NCBI GenBank assembly: GCA_963277665.1
Contig: OY728165.1
Span: 1,149,014,050 to 1,149,078,049 of the forward strand
DNA length: 64,000 bases
Direction: 5' to 3'
DNA from: Viscum album
Taxonomy: Eukaryota > Streptophyta > Magnoliopsida > Santalales > Viscaceae
Shown in pieces: positions 13,466 to 25,370 of the stretch (within the stretch, counting starts at the first letter, position 1; each line of letters starts with the position of its first letter). The position numbers and the translations under genes were made by a program. Under the pieces are notes generated by a model. The model was not told the origin of the DNA, ran no database searches, and was given only the letters and a program-made list of their open reading frames with translations.

Positions 13466-15590
13466 TGTGACAACCCAAATCCTTTATCCAATAGGCTAGG
13501 GGCTAGAAACAAGTGACAAGAAGAAACAGACTAAAATGGAGGGCCTTATCCTATGTAAATATATGCATGCACACAACCATGTCCAAGAAAATGTGTAGTG
13601 GAATAATAAAATACTACAATATCCAGAGTATAACCATGAATGAAATAACCTATAGGGAATACAAATTAGTACAATGATATAAAAAAAGTGAAAATGTACT
13701 AAATAAACACCTAATGAATATGAAGTCCAAACCTTATAAAAAATGTAAAAAGGAAATATGCTAAGAGCCCATATCTAGATCTCCATGTTTAACCAGTGAA
13801 TGAGGCCAATGCATCCAAGAATCACTAGGATCCACTGATTTCACCATTGATCTTATTATCATCTGCATAAGACATGACATGTTCAAGGAGAACCCATGTT
13901 GGGTAGATTATATAGATACACAATAGGGCCACTCGAAAACCACAAAGGGATCAATAGAGAGATATAACAGAAATCAGCTTCAACCATAACAAGTGGGAAA
14001 AATCAATGATATATATGATCATAGAAAAACCTAGATGAGGGAAAAATATGATCTCTATCTCTAAAACCTAGACAAGAATGATGAGTCTACCTATAACTGT
14101 AAAAGATCATCGTTAATTCCTAACTTCTTGCATATTCATACAAGCAACTGTATAGAGGACTCGCTCTTCACCACTATATTGTAAATCTGAGGGCAAATAA
14201 TTTCAAATATAGGACATTCACTGTAGTGATATAAGAGATTCTACTTAGTTTATATAGGTCCCACACCCTGATGTGACAAGTGGGTTCCAATCAGTTGATA
14301 GAGGACATGTTCCTTGGTGTGAAAAGGGGGTATTCACTCAGTAGATAGAATATCCATGCCCTAGTAAAACATGGAGGGGGTGAAACTTGGTAGATAGTTG
14401 ACTCACACCCTAGTGTGATAGTGGGTTCCACTCAGTATATAGAGGACCCATGCCATGGTACAATTGGGTAATGGCACTCAATAGATAGAGGAACCATACC
14501 ATGGTGTGACAGGGGGTTCTAATAAGTAAATATAGTACCTACTCCTCAGTGAGATAGGTGTGTGTGTGGGGGGGGGGTATTGTCAATCCTTTATAGAGAA
14601 AATGGGAGACCCATGCCCTAGTGCGACATAAGGGTTTCCAACCCCGATATCTTTCTGACGATCCTACATGACCACTACTATCGGTCAAGCATTTCTTGAA
14701 TAAGCGTGACACTCGCAATAGATCATTTCACATCCCAAAATCCACCATGAAGGATACAATCATATTCTACATGGAAAATTACTCAGGATAGATTACTCAT
14801 AGGTCAAAATTCAAGTCCAAAAGAAGGATATATGGAAGCATGAATCTTATGGGAGAAGTACCTGATGTGTACATAGGGTCACACAACATGTTAAATAGTC
14901 TTGTTTCCTAGTAAGTTTCTTTTTAATAAATGGATTTGGAATTCATGTATTGATACATGACATGTACAGGTTGTACAAGGTATGTCTCATCCACCCATGG
15001 GCTTCATGTGTCCTCCCAGACCGTGTTCGTGTACTCTGAATATGCATGTATACCAATCCATGTCAGAGTATATGGCCATGATCAAATACTCCGGTAGTTA
15101 ACATGTACCTAGATGTACCTATGACCATTTAATCCTAGAGTAAATGTTGAGCCTCTATTACCAAGTCACACGACATATATACCATACACAATAGGTAATA
15201 TTTACGCATAGCCACCATATCGTAGGGACTACACAATGTGTTTTCAAATAGATTACATTACCTGTAGTTGGGTTTTTCTTTCTAAACCCAGTTTCTTCAT
15301 GCGGTTCCCATAACCACAATTTATGACACAATTAAATCATTTTTGACCACTCTATTGTTTCAAAATCAATGGAAACATAGCTAATAATCAATTATAGACT
15401 TTAGATGGCTAGAAACCAGAAGTCTAATTTTACTCACAGGAATCCATCACACATATTTTTAAACAATAGATCTGAAATTCAAGAATAAATCAAAATAATC
15501 ATGAATCTATCATTGATCTACCCGAAACCATCGATCCATACATTATTTTCATAATTACCATGAACTAGGGGGTTTGGTCACACTCAAACT
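13458..15590. repeat. 14-bp inverted repeat pair
   Basis: AGTTTGAGTGTGAC (13458-13471) recurs in inverse orientation at 15577-15590. The left copy straddles the proposed C LTR end; the right copy is internal to the LTR. It may be a leftover of an inner rearrangement or chance. Confidence 0.5.
14252..14640. repeat. Tandem repeat of about 47 bp, roughly eight degenerate units
   Basis: Units share the phrases CCATGCCCTAGTGTGA, GTGGGTTCCACTCAGTA and TAGATAGAGGA, repeating about every 47 bases from 14252 to about 14540. Two more divergent units, split by a GT/G10 run (14568-14577), reach 14640. It lies inside the C LTR, downstream of the 16065 TATA box on the minus strand, so it would be in the transcribed leader. 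Units differ enough to show the array is old. Confidence 0.8.
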
Positions 15591-16060
15591 GACCCCGATA
15601 ATGTCACACTGTGTCCCTATGGTCCAATAATGATGAAAATGAAAATTATTGGGGGATAAGAACAAGAACGTGGTGAAATACCTCACTATACATTGTAGTC
15701 TTGGATAATGATCATATAATGGGATAATAAACTAGGTTAAATAACACAATTTATAATCAGAATCATGCAAAAAATGGAAATCGCCAGTAAAGGAAAGAAA
15801 ATAATAAATCCATGCATAATATTTAATCAAAAGGGATAAAACAAAAAATAATGATAACTACCTCAATTATGGATCAGTTTTTGGTGAAGACCACGTTCTT
15901 TAATGATGGAGAATTTTCAATGCATTCCCTACCTTCATCTCGATTCACCCAGATTCGGTCATTGCCATTCTTCAATTCAGATCCATAAAAGTAGAGTGAT
16001 CACCACCTATAATCCTCCCAGGGTTATATAGCTAATCCATGAGAAACATAATAATGAAGT

Positions 16061-16069
16061 ATTTATAGA
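16061..16069 (-). promoter_or_regulatory. TATA box candidate of C LTR
   Basis: The minus strand reads CTCTATAAAT about 370 bases inside the LTR, placed as a U3 promoter would be. A second weaker candidate, TATATAAAC, is at about 14250-14257. Confidence 0.45.
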
Positions 16070-16436
16070 GTTTTAGGATTGGTTAGGTGATTTAATTGAA
16101 TATAAATAAATAAAATTATTTATTTTATTAAACGCACCTACCAATGGTAATCTCTCATGGAACATCCAACTCTGAACAACCTTATATTATGCCTAGGGTA
16201 AACCCCACATTTCAAAATCAACTGTGATCTCAAATTTTTCATATAAGGTCCCATTTAATGGGAAAACCATTTATATAAAAGTGATGCATGCACATAAATT
16301 AAAATATATAAATATTTTATATATATTAATTTCATGGACTCAAGACACCCAAAAATCATGCTTGATCTGAGTAAAAATATAGATATATACATGGAAATAT
16401 CCAAATGACGAATCAAATATAACCGAAGTTGTTATA

Positions 16437-16450
16437 TTCTTCCCTATTTC
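16437..16450 (-). other. Weak polypurine tract of element C
   Basis: Minus strand GAAATAGGGAAGAA stands immediately before the LTR start and after the chromodomain end. This is where plus-strand synthesis is primed in LTR elements. It is less G-rich than the tracts in A and B. Confidence 0.4.
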
Positions 16451-16489
16451 AATAATGTTTTTCTAAAAAACACAAGATATACCTAAATG

Positions 16490-17720
16490 TGTGGGTACAG
16501 AGTCTACATATGACTCTCACACTCTCAGTATCTCTCTTAGATGCTCCCATTCTACCAAATTACACAAATTAAAGAGTCGATACATCCACATAGGATCCAC
16601 TCCTATAGATCCTATATTTCCACTAGGTACACCCCAAAGGTGGATCCATCCTCAATTTCTATCTCTCTACAATAAATAATGTATGCGGGGTCATGCATTT
16701 ACATCCTTATCTACAACACATGGAATACACAATGCACTTGATCCAACTGTGGGGGAAAGGCCAAGAAATATGCAACCTTGCAAAGCCTTCATTGGATCTT
16801 GAACAACCTGATGATCCTTGGGGATAGCTTTACTCCCAAAATAAACCTCTACAATCGTTATTGTGGGGAGACACTAAGAAAAAAATGTTATCAGTTATTA
16901 AACTCTAATGGATTATGACATTAAACATCATAACATTTCTTTCTTTTCTGGGATTTCATTATATGCTCATAGATCACCTGTACTTTCTCCATCATTTTCC
17001 AATGCATTTTTGGAAAACCAGAAATTTCTCTCCAATCACATTCTAACATAAGTGTAACCTTCAAGGTATGCTATAAAGAACATTTAAAGGTTCCATGCTG
17101 ATAGTATAGTGATAGATGCTATTTTAAAAAAAATCAAACAATAGAAATTGATCCTCCTAGCTCCAGTTGAAGTCCAACATGAAAGTTATTAGCATATAAT
17201 CCAACACCTAGATAGTCTTCTCAGTTTTCCCATTCATCTAGGGATGCACTTTCAGGTTCATCCTCAACCTAGTACCAAATTCATCTTCACAACTATGATG
17301 TGAACTGAGCATCATGGCCAGATACAATTTTCTAGTTAACCCCATGATGTCCTAAAATCTACCACCCACAAAACTTTCCTAGAATGTCAACCGAACATTG
17401 ATCCTTGATGAAAAGTAAGTGTTCCATCTTGGTTAGTCAGTCCAAAAATCACCCAAATAGAATTGTGTAATCTTGATGTTTGTGGAATAACAATCACAGT
17501 GTCAATGGATATTCTATCTCATTTCCACTCATGCTACTCAAGTTGTTGTGTCAAACATGTTAGAACCCAATACTCATCCTATACTTATTGACATGTGTGA
17601 CACTAAGAGATGAAATCAGTAATGTTTTTGTACATGTCAGCCCACCAAAACTACTGATTAAGGTCTAGGTTCCTATTTTTCATATCGATATGTATAACTA
17701 AGGTTAAAGTGTGAAAATTC
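16490..17720 (-). pseudogene. Integrase with C-terminal chromodomain, element C (decayed)
   Basis: In order on the minus strand: a zinc-binding remnant with FWW.DM (about 17645) and CHTCQ (about 17595); a core with the phrase VSGHDAQFTS (family VSDRDPRFTS, which carries the second catalytic Asp); an ANNFH stretch; a C-terminal domain with LSPR and PPQLDQVHCVFHV (family LPPxLSQVHNVFHV, about 16740-16780); and a chromodomain remnant (about 16540-16690) with the spacing of the Tekay type. Integrase inserts the cDNA; the chromodomain is thought to steer insertion to heterochromatin. Many stops and frame changes make it non-functional. The short plus-strand open frame at 16491-16679 is only its shadow. 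Confidence 0.8.
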
Positions 17721-18450
17721 CTCATCACTTTCTCTCAAAACATGAATGGAACCACCATATATCCTCAAAAATGGATGAAATCCTCCCCTCCCTCATAAAA
17801 TCTATCTGGTTCATCTCTTGAGGATATTTGGTCTTGAAGAACCACGTAGTTTTTGTCTCCCAACTAATACCATCTCACTCACTGAATAAGTTGAGGAGTA
17901 ATCATTATTAACTAAAGAAAATATGCACATGTATCCTCCCCCAGGGCCATCTATAATGAATCCAACTTCTCATACACCACCTCTATCAAGAAATAATGAT
18001 ACTTCTTGATAAGGGAGTATGCCACCATGTTTCCCATTCCCATGATTTTATACAATGTCAAAGTTAAAGTATTATAGTAATTCCAAAAAAACCACTGTTA
18101 TAGGTTAATATATCTTTGAGAAATGATGTAACTAAGACTCTGGTGGTCTGACTAAATAAAAAAATGATCACCCAAAATATAGTGCCACTACATATTTAGA
18201 TAAAATACTATCACTACCAACTCCAGGTCATGAAAACTATAGATTTTATCATAGAGTATACACCTAACTCAACCCATATGAAATCTTTTCCTTCCTATTC
18301 ATAAACATGCATCTAGTACTAGATCTGGAGGAATCTCAAAACACAATGTACTCCACTACTGCATATGTTATCTTCAACACTGGAGAACTCTTTAACCTTA
18401 ACCTTAACATCTCAAATTCCCCCTAACACTGATTATTATAGGTAAATGGT
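17721..18450 (-). pseudogene. RNase H region, element C (decayed)
   Basis: Minus-strand frames contain FHDLELVVIVFYLNM (about 18200-18250; family HDLELAAVVFALKIW), a WHYILGDHFFI stretch and SDHQSL (about 18140), the last being a hallmark of the gypsy RNase H/connection domain. This domain removes the RNA template during reverse transcription. It is continuous with RT upstream and integrase downstream. Several stops and shifts. Confidence 0.75.
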
Positions 18451-19141
18451 TTCCCTTTAAGTTTCAGGGAGTTCAAAGGGGTTTCAATACTATATAATTA
18501 CACCAAAAACCTCATATAGTACCCCACTAAGCTAAGGAAAATACACTTCTATGACTTACACTTAGGTGGATCCAAAGAAAGAACCATATAAATTTTCATT
18601 GGGTCCACATCTAAAACATGATTAGGTATTAAATTCCACAAAATTTGAATCTCACAAAACCAAATGTGTCTATTCAATTATTCAACACAGTACTAGTTCC
18701 CATAGTGTTTGTCTAGGACCATCAGTAGATTATTTTTATGCTCCTCCTCTGATATAGATTCAATGATTATGTCATAATTGAATAAAATAAAAAAACAGTC
18801 CATTAATGGAAGGAAGATCTAGTTTATAACATCCATAAACATATCAGGGGAATTAATCACACCAAAAGGAATCGCCTGGAACTCATAGTGTTTAAAATAA
18901 CATTAGAATTCCATCTTCATAATATCATTCGCATAAACCCTCAACTAGTGGTAGAAAAACATGAGATCGATCTTTGATAACCAGGTCATATCTCCAAACT
19001 ATTCAAATAGGTTTCATATCCTTGAAAATGGGTTCTTTTTCTTCACTATTAGTTTATTTAGGGGATGATAATAAATGAAAAGACTATGAATCATATATGT
19101 TTTTTTCATGAACAAAACAGGAGCTGCCCCGAGGGACACAC
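18451..19141 (-). pseudogene. Reverse transcriptase, main part, element C (decayed)
   Basis: Just inside the A1 insertion point the minus strand reads G-A-A-P-V-L-F-M-K-K, the gypsy [16 protein letters not shown] motif. It is followed by SKIDL, then YEFQAIPFGVINSPDMFM (family YEFLVMPFGLTNAPATFM, about 18830-18890). The catalytic F-I-D-D is degraded to about F-N-Y-D. The missing N-terminal part continues at 29846-30150 across element A1. Dead by stops and loss of the active site. Confidence 0.85.
19137..19141. repeat. Target site duplication of A1, left copy (CACAC)
   Basis: CACAC lies immediately left of the A1 LTR end and pairs with CATAC at 29846-29850. The single mismatch fits an old insertion. 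Removing A1 plus one copy makes C's RT continuous, which supports the border. Confidence 0.8.
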
Positions 19142-20782
19142 TATAGAGACTCGAAGCTTGACGTACATGGACATTACATTATTTTTTCAGAATACGTAAT
19201 ACCTAACAAAAACCAACACACAAGGATCATAATAGTTTAGTGTCTTTGGAAACATAGAACATAATATTATAATCATGGTGAAAGATCTTAAACATCTCCC
19301 ATAAAGATATTCCCCTTTAGTTTTATTGCCTAAAACCTTTATATATATCCTGGGGAAAAGAAAACATATAAAGGGTGAGCTCAAATTCTCAGTAAGGGTA
19401 AACATGGAGAAAATAAAAAAAATCATATACATTTGAACTTAAAAAAACATGAACATAATGTTTAAACATCAAAATCATGAGAAATAAATCAAGGCAGTAC
19501 ATAAGGAATAGATCATAAAGGAACATTAATCATGATAAAATAGCATCAGAATAAAACATGTAATTGTATCAAACATTAAGCACATGTTATCATTTCCATA
19601 GTATCCAAGGCATTGTTTCCAAGACCATTTTAGTGGACAAATTCCCTTTCTAAATCGAGTTCACTCCTCGTTCCAGTCCTGTATCACTGAACCGGATTAA
19701 CTTACCATTCCATCCATGTCTATCTCATGAGATATAAATCTTTACCCAATGAATTGGAGAGAGATATAGGTCCCACCCATCTCATAATGAAATCATTCTT
19801 ACGTGTGCCACAAAAAAATCATATATCATGCATCATAACCCAAAGAATAAAATGAGTTTCATAAACATCACCCCATCAAAACATAATCCATATAAACAAA
19901 TGGATATCATTTCATCATAAGTAAAGTGAAACCATGTAAATCATAGAGACATTATACTTAAAACATACACTGATAAAATAATGTCATCTTAGATGGAAAA
20001 TGGTTTTGATAAAACACTTGAATTGAATTCTTGAGGAAAATATCCTTTCTTCTTTAAAATCAATTTCTTTTCACAAAATGCCATGAAATTTTAAAAGAAA
20101 ATAATTTTGTTTAAAATAGTAAATAAATCTTGCAGAGTATTCTACATGAAAATAAGGCATTATAAAACCGTAAAAATATATTCATGCCGTATAAGTTAAA
20201 AAACATTCTCCTCGTACTTATAACAGAAAAGTCAAAAAAAGTACCACGTATGGTAAACAAAAGAATTATTCTTTCCATCACCCAAAGTAAAAGTCAAAGA
20301 GGGGTAAAAATGACTTTAAACATACATTAAATAATATTAAAAACTTTATGAAAAACATTTTTATGTACATGGATGAAAAATATAACTCTAGTAAATACTT
20401 ACGTATAAGCAATCTTAGATAAAAATGAGATTTGAAAAATTATCCCTTACCTTATGTACAGTATGCTACGTATGTATATGAACCTCCTTTATAATAATTT
20501 CAATAATGTCATTGAATTATTAAAGAATCATATTCATAGTTATGATATCATATATGGTTCACTTATGACTTTATATTACCCGTTCTTTTGTAAATTCAAT
20601 GTTAAAGTAGCATTTTGGGTAAAATTGTTTCATTTATCGTACGTGTTTCGATTTGTTGTTCTTGATATTATTGATCATATCTGGATTTAATTAATTCCAG
20701 AATGTAAAACATGATTTATATATAATATATATTCAATATATAAATATATATGATAGATCGATAAATGGAATGAAATACACCG

Positions 20783-21206
20783 TTCATGGAGATGGTAGAT
20801 CGTATGTACGCTTGAACACTGTTTTCGTTTCCTTATTGAATTGAATGGAATTAAGTAAATGAAACATATATGTACATAAATTAATTATCATTATTATGTA
20901 ATACATTTCATGATTATTTATTATATAATTACATTATAATCATACTTTAATGGTTAATCATTGAAAATGAATCTCATCGCGTTCGTGGAGACGATAGTCC
21001 GTATGTACGCACGAGCGATGATATCATTCCCATAATTATTGAATAGAATTGGTGTGAATGATATAATATCTCAGAATCTGTATGATGTTCTAATAACAAT
21101 ATATATTTATTCTTTACACCATTATACCCATAAAAGTAAGGTGGTGGTGGAAAAACTAATTACACCACGGCGTGGAGACGGTATTCTATACGTACGAAGA
21201 CGTGGT
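20783..21206 (-). repeat. Stem-loop triplet in A1 3' LTR
   Basis: Three related GC-rich inverted repeats at 20783-20816, 20966-21028 and 21164-21206. The middle one is the best kept: AATGA/TCATT, CATCGC/GCGATG and TCGTG/CACGA stems enclose an inner stem and tetraloop. The outer copies have lost some inner pairs, while the 21164 copy keeps ACCACG/CGTGGT. Confidence 0.8.
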
Positions 21207-21542
21207 AATTTCATTTTCCGTAGGATGGATATAAGGTGAAAGGGGGTTGTTTAATATTTATAATAAAATATAATTTTATTATTGATAATGATTTTATTAC
21301 TTTATAATGAAACAACTAAATAAGAAGAAGTTTAATAAAAAAGAAACTTGAAAGAATCGGTAGAAGAGATTACCTCTTCTTCAATGCACCTCTTTTAAGC
21401 TTCCTCTTAAGGCACTAGAGGTGGTATTTTTAGGACACCATATCCTCTATAATGTTTCTAGGAAGGTTTTTAAGGGAAATGGGCAGGGGTTGTTTGAGAT
21501 TTAAGGCTCAATTTTTTGTAAATAGAATAGGGAGGAGGTGGC

Positions 21543-21551
21543 CTTTTATAA
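21543..21551 (-). promoter_or_regulatory. TATA box, A1 3' LTR
   Basis: Minus strand TTATAAAAG followed by GGC, set in a C-rich CTCCTCCC context shared by all A and B LTRs, about 1.8 kb inside the LTR. Confidence 0.7.
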
Positions 21552-23034
21552 GGGAGGAGAGGGGCACTTTAGAAAAAACATAAAATATTATTTTATAATA
21601 AAGTCATATTCGGTGTATAATGGCTCCAATGTGGCTTATTTCGAAGATAATGTGGGTATGGGTCGAAATCGTTTCAACCAATAGGTTATATACAAGTTAA
21701 GTTACTATTTTAATCTTATCATTTAGATTTAACTCTAAGTTAAATAATTTAACTTTTAGCATGTCTTCATGTCTTCTTACACTATATGGTTAGTAAACTT
21801 ACTATAAACTTCCAATATAACCCCAATTGGTTCATTAATTTCACATATATTATTATATAAGTCATTTTGAAGAACCTTAGATTTTTAGGAATAGAATATC
21901 AATTAATAATATAATATTTTAAAAAAACTATTTTAAGTCAATTTTGTCACTATTTGGTAATTGATTTTTGTGAAAATCATAATAGAAATATTAGTTCTAA
22001 AAAAATTAATTAAATAAATAATAATATGTCATATTAACCACAAAAAATATTTTAATTTATTTAAAGTCTGAAATTACATTTATTTGGGTACTTATAACAT
22101 CAATTATGTTCGTATTTCATTAATTATGTAATTACTGCATCATCATTTTGTCATAAATAAATTATATTATTTAATGTCTAAAAATTATAAATAAAATAAA
22201 ATTATTTAGGAAATATTTTTATCTTTCTAATGAATATTTATATCAAATTTATCTTATGTATATCCCTATATTAAAAATGCTTTATTTATTAAACGTCGAT
22301 TTTAACTCTTTTAACTCTTCTTTGAATTAAATAATAATAAATGTCCTAATAAAATCCAAGTGAACCTAAATGATAATATTATATTCCTAAGGTTGTTTTT
22401 GGTCGAATTAAACATATCCAATAGAATCAGGACATGTTTCAGGGTAATAATAATATCATTTTTACCATTAATTACCCTATTTACTTTTATCTGTGGTAAA
22501 TAAAAGTAAAAAGTTACTATTCACAAAAAAATATTTTTATCTTATTGAAACACATTTTACCCCTTAATATTAACCTTGACTCTCTGATTTTTGAAATTCC
22601 ACTCACAGAAGCATTAAAATTATTTTTTATGTAAATTTTCAAATTCTCCTAGGAGGTTGGTAAAAGACAGTGAAAAGTTCAATAAAATTTTTATATATCT
22701 AAAATTATTATAAAATGACTCCATTGAATTACATTGAACTTATATAGGTATTATATATCAATTTTGACCTAAAATAAATTTAAATAAAATAAATAATTAT
22801 TTAAATAAAAAGTCGGTTTTTAAATAGTAACCCACTGTTTTCACTATTCATCTAAAATTGAATGTTTTCAGAAAAATACCAAAAATTCACCCTAGGATAA
22901 TTTTGATATTCCGAATCCAAAAATGAAGTCCATTTTGAATGATTAAATTTATAAAATTTCAAAAATTGGGTATTACTATTCATAACAGCTAGTTTATATA
23001 ATATTTTAATAACATATCGTTGTTTAGTGAAACT

Positions 23035-23365
23035 CAGTATTGCGTACAACACACGCTATCGTGGAAGGTCGTGATTGCGTGCAATGAAAGACAAGTCAGG
23101 GTTGTGTGTAGTGCAAGATTAATTTGTTTTTTTATAATATAATCCAACCATATTTCATTTATACATGGAATATATATATATACACTCAATGTTGCGTAAA
23201 ATAACTTCTATCAAACGAACTTGAAATTGTGTGTAACACGATCCAAGAATAGTGTTGTGTATATTTCAAGCTAATACGATGTTGCGTATAGTGCAAGATA
23301 ATATTGGTGTAGTATACAACAGAAGATATGAAAGAATGTATCTTATAAAATCTTAGGGTGTTACA
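23035..23365 (-). repeat. Short degenerate repeats at U3 start, A1 3' LTR
   Basis: About eight variants of TTGCGTA/TGTGTGTA...GTGCAAG, each some 20-40 bases apart, fill the first 330 bases of the LTR. The same array begins the other three A LTRs, and a shorter form begins B LTRs. Placement suggests promoter-proximal protein binding sites, which is inference. Confidence 0.55.
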
Positions 23366-23380
23366 TTCTACCCCCCTTAA
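23366..23380 (-). other. Polypurine tract of A1
   Basis: Minus strand TTAAGGGGGGTAGAA abuts the 3' LTR start. It is the plus-strand primer site and nearly identical to that of A2 (44991-45004). Confidence 0.85.
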
Positions 23381-24050
23381 AATGAATTTCGCCCTCGAAA
23401 TTTATCAGGGTTATAAATTGTTTACTAATTAAAAGTTTCTTTAATAGAAACCCACATTGTAAAAAGGAATACTAAAGCTTAATTTTAAAAACTAATGTAT
23501 GAAACATAACGGTTATCCAAATTAACTTATCCTTGGGTTTCCACATAGGAGAACATATATGAAAATATGGATATGGAAGAGAAATATAACCACCAAGTTC
23601 TGATGGAGAGTGGTTGAGAACATGGATATGAAAAAGCCAACAATTACAAAGCTATAAATTTGTGATGATCTAAGGTACCATCTGATTAATCAGATATGAG
23701 AGTACTAGGAAAACATTTTTGGTTTCCAAGATCATTTACCTAGCATTGATGAACTTTTACATAAGGAGAAATACTTTATTTTAGTGTAATATCATCATTG
23801 GTCATTCCCTGAACAATTTCCACTTCATCTCTATTTAAAGAAATGAAGCTGAATTTTTCATTCATGATGTGTTTGCAGATCATGCGATAGAATGATAAGT
23901 CATCCCATCTGTTTCTATCACAAAAATATTAGCTTAAGTTACTAAATATACGTAAGTCCATCTATGATGAGATTAATCGTATATGATTCCAACAATGGAC
24001 TTATACTTCATCTATCATACCGTTTAATAAAATAAAACTAGTTTCTACTA
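23381..24050. other. Non-coding internal region of A1 (3' part)
   Basis: No domain motif in any frame. It aligns by eye, inverted, with the matching part of A2 (about 44340-44990), so it is an old shared piece of the family, not a recent insertion. Confidence 0.6.
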
Positions 24051-24054
24051 ACCA

Positions 24055-24175
24055 GGGACTTCGTGTAGGCCAATGGTAGGCTATAAATGCCTATGGCACT
24101 TCAGTTGTGGATTTGATTCCCACAACATTTTCCAACGCAACGGGTTGTCACTCGTCCTATGGGTTGTCCTTTTTT
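24055..24175 (+). ncRNA. tRNA-like Pol III-type module (SINE head), antisense in A1
   Basis: A-box-like TAGGCCAATGG (24066) and B-box-like GATTTGATTCC (24110-24120) lie about 44 bases apart, the spacing in tRNA genes. The B box sits in a T-arm-like hairpin (GTGG/CCAC), and a run of six T (24170-24175) follows as a Pol III stop. The start resembles tRNA-derived SINE heads (GGGACTTCxTGTAGGCC). The same module is in A2 at 44204-44325 in the same relative orientation, antisense to the element, so it predates their split. The boxes are imperfect; transcription is unproven. Confidence 0.5.
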
Positions 24176-24784
24176 CTAAAACTACATTATTATAACATTC
24201 CTTCAATAATATCGAAAAAGGATCTAGCATTAAACAATACTTTCTTATGTCGAAATTAATTCATTCCAATCTTTAGGCTTATCCAAAATACTTCGGTCCA
24301 TGCTCTATTCTAAAGAAAACAATTACTAGAAATGTCATCTACCAAGCATGTGAATACCATCATTTATCCCCCATATATCATATGATATATCTTGTTGGTC
24401 ACATTCCAAACATGTGAATACCTTAATCATTTATTCTCTTGAAAAAAATGAATACCCATTGAACCATAGTAAAAACATGAATGCTGTCAAAAGTTAACTC
24501 TTTCTACATACGAAAATCCCAAAATTTCTATATACTCAAACCATGATATCACTTTGTCCTTATATCAGTCATGAGCTCATTAATACTATCAAACATCTCA
24601 TTATATGTTTATCCATTCCTTATGAACATATCATCTACCTTCCAAAAATCATTTAATAACCTTTCATGGTTACCGGTACCATTCATCATATACATTCAAA
24701 AACTCAAGGAAAGACAATAGTGTAACAATCCTTAGATTTTTCATTATTCCATAGTACCATACATTATTCTTGATAAACATACAA

Positions 24785-25370
24785 TCATTCCAGTACCTTC
24801 TTAAACCACTGACTGAGCTTCATCATTTCTTTCATCTCATATATCATTTGTATTCTCTTCATCATCATCCACATAAATACTACCCATATGACCAAGCTGA
24901 TTCTCTTCATGATATTTTCCCTTAAAGCATTGGTTTGTATAATGCCTGTACATTCCACATTTAAAACATTTAACCATTGTTGATGTCTTAGTAATAACAT
25001 TATCCTTGTCCATGGTGTTAACTGGACCTTTTCCTTTACAATCACTAGCTTTGTGTCCTTCTTTACCACACCAAAATCATCTTCCAATTCCTTTGAAACA
25101 TTCTCCTTGATGCCTCTTCCCACATGATTTACTTGAGGGAAAATTAACTTTCTTTCCTCTATGATCATCATGAAACTCCATCTTTCTCTTATTAACCGAG
25201 TCAGGAAACCTACCAAAGTTGATATTATTGATCATATTATGAGATTGATGATTAGGCATAATAATGATGTTTGGACATCCGAATCCCGTTTCATTTGGTT
25301 TATCACGAAGAATATCATTACATTGTCCATCATATTCTCCATTAACATGAATCATCCTATTTCCTGCCAT
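24785..25370 (-). pseudogene. gag: gag remnant of A1: nucleocapsid zinc knuckles, capsid domain missing
   Basis: From an ATG at 25370 the minus strand reads a basic, Asn-rich stretch. It then reaches S-C-G-K-R-H-x-G-E-C (family CGKxHxGxC), then WCGKEGHKASDC (a knuckle with its first Cys lost), then a perfect CCHC knuckle CFKCGMYRHYTNQC (24927-24968). The pieces lie in different frames, so frameshifts split it. Knuckles bind genomic RNA in the particle. Compared with A2, about 570 bases holding the capsid-forming Retrotrans_gag domain are absent, so A1 could not make its own particle even before decay. Confidence 0.75.

Larger units (their letters stand above)
13466..16436 (-). repeat. Probable 3' LTR of element C
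   Basis: Read on the minus strand it starts TATAACAACTTC (16436) directly after a short purine tract and the pol end, and finishes ...GGGTTGTCACA (13466). The two ends mirror each other as TGTRACAAC, as LTR ends do; TG has become TA at the start, as in other copies here. A TATA box lies 370 bases in and a 47-base tandem repeat lies within. The left end is the less certain one. The other LTR is outside the window, so the pair cannot be compared. Confidence 0.6.
19142..23365 (-). repeat. 3' LTR of A1
   Basis: Read on the minus strand it starts TGTAACACCC-like (23365) and ends ...CTCTATA at 19142, where TACA has mutated. It aligns along its whole length with 25612-29845 and, inverted, with the two A2 LTRs. 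It holds U3 short repeats (about 23035-23365), a TATA box, the hairpin triplet and long AT-rich stretches. Confidence 0.93.

Noticed and set aside
13466..15582. LTR of 2.1 kb bounded by TGTGAC...GTCACA
   Set aside because: It would leave the LTR-like stretch 15583-16436, with its TATA box, unexplained. The start at 16436 fits pol end and purine tract better. Kept only as an alternative.
15577..15590. DNA transposon with 14-bp terminal repeats (13458-15590)
   Set aside because: No target duplication outside the repeats, no transposase motif, and the left repeat lies across the proposed LTR border.
16491..16679. 62-residue plus-strand open frame
   Set aside because: Antisense shadow of the chromodomain remnant of element C.
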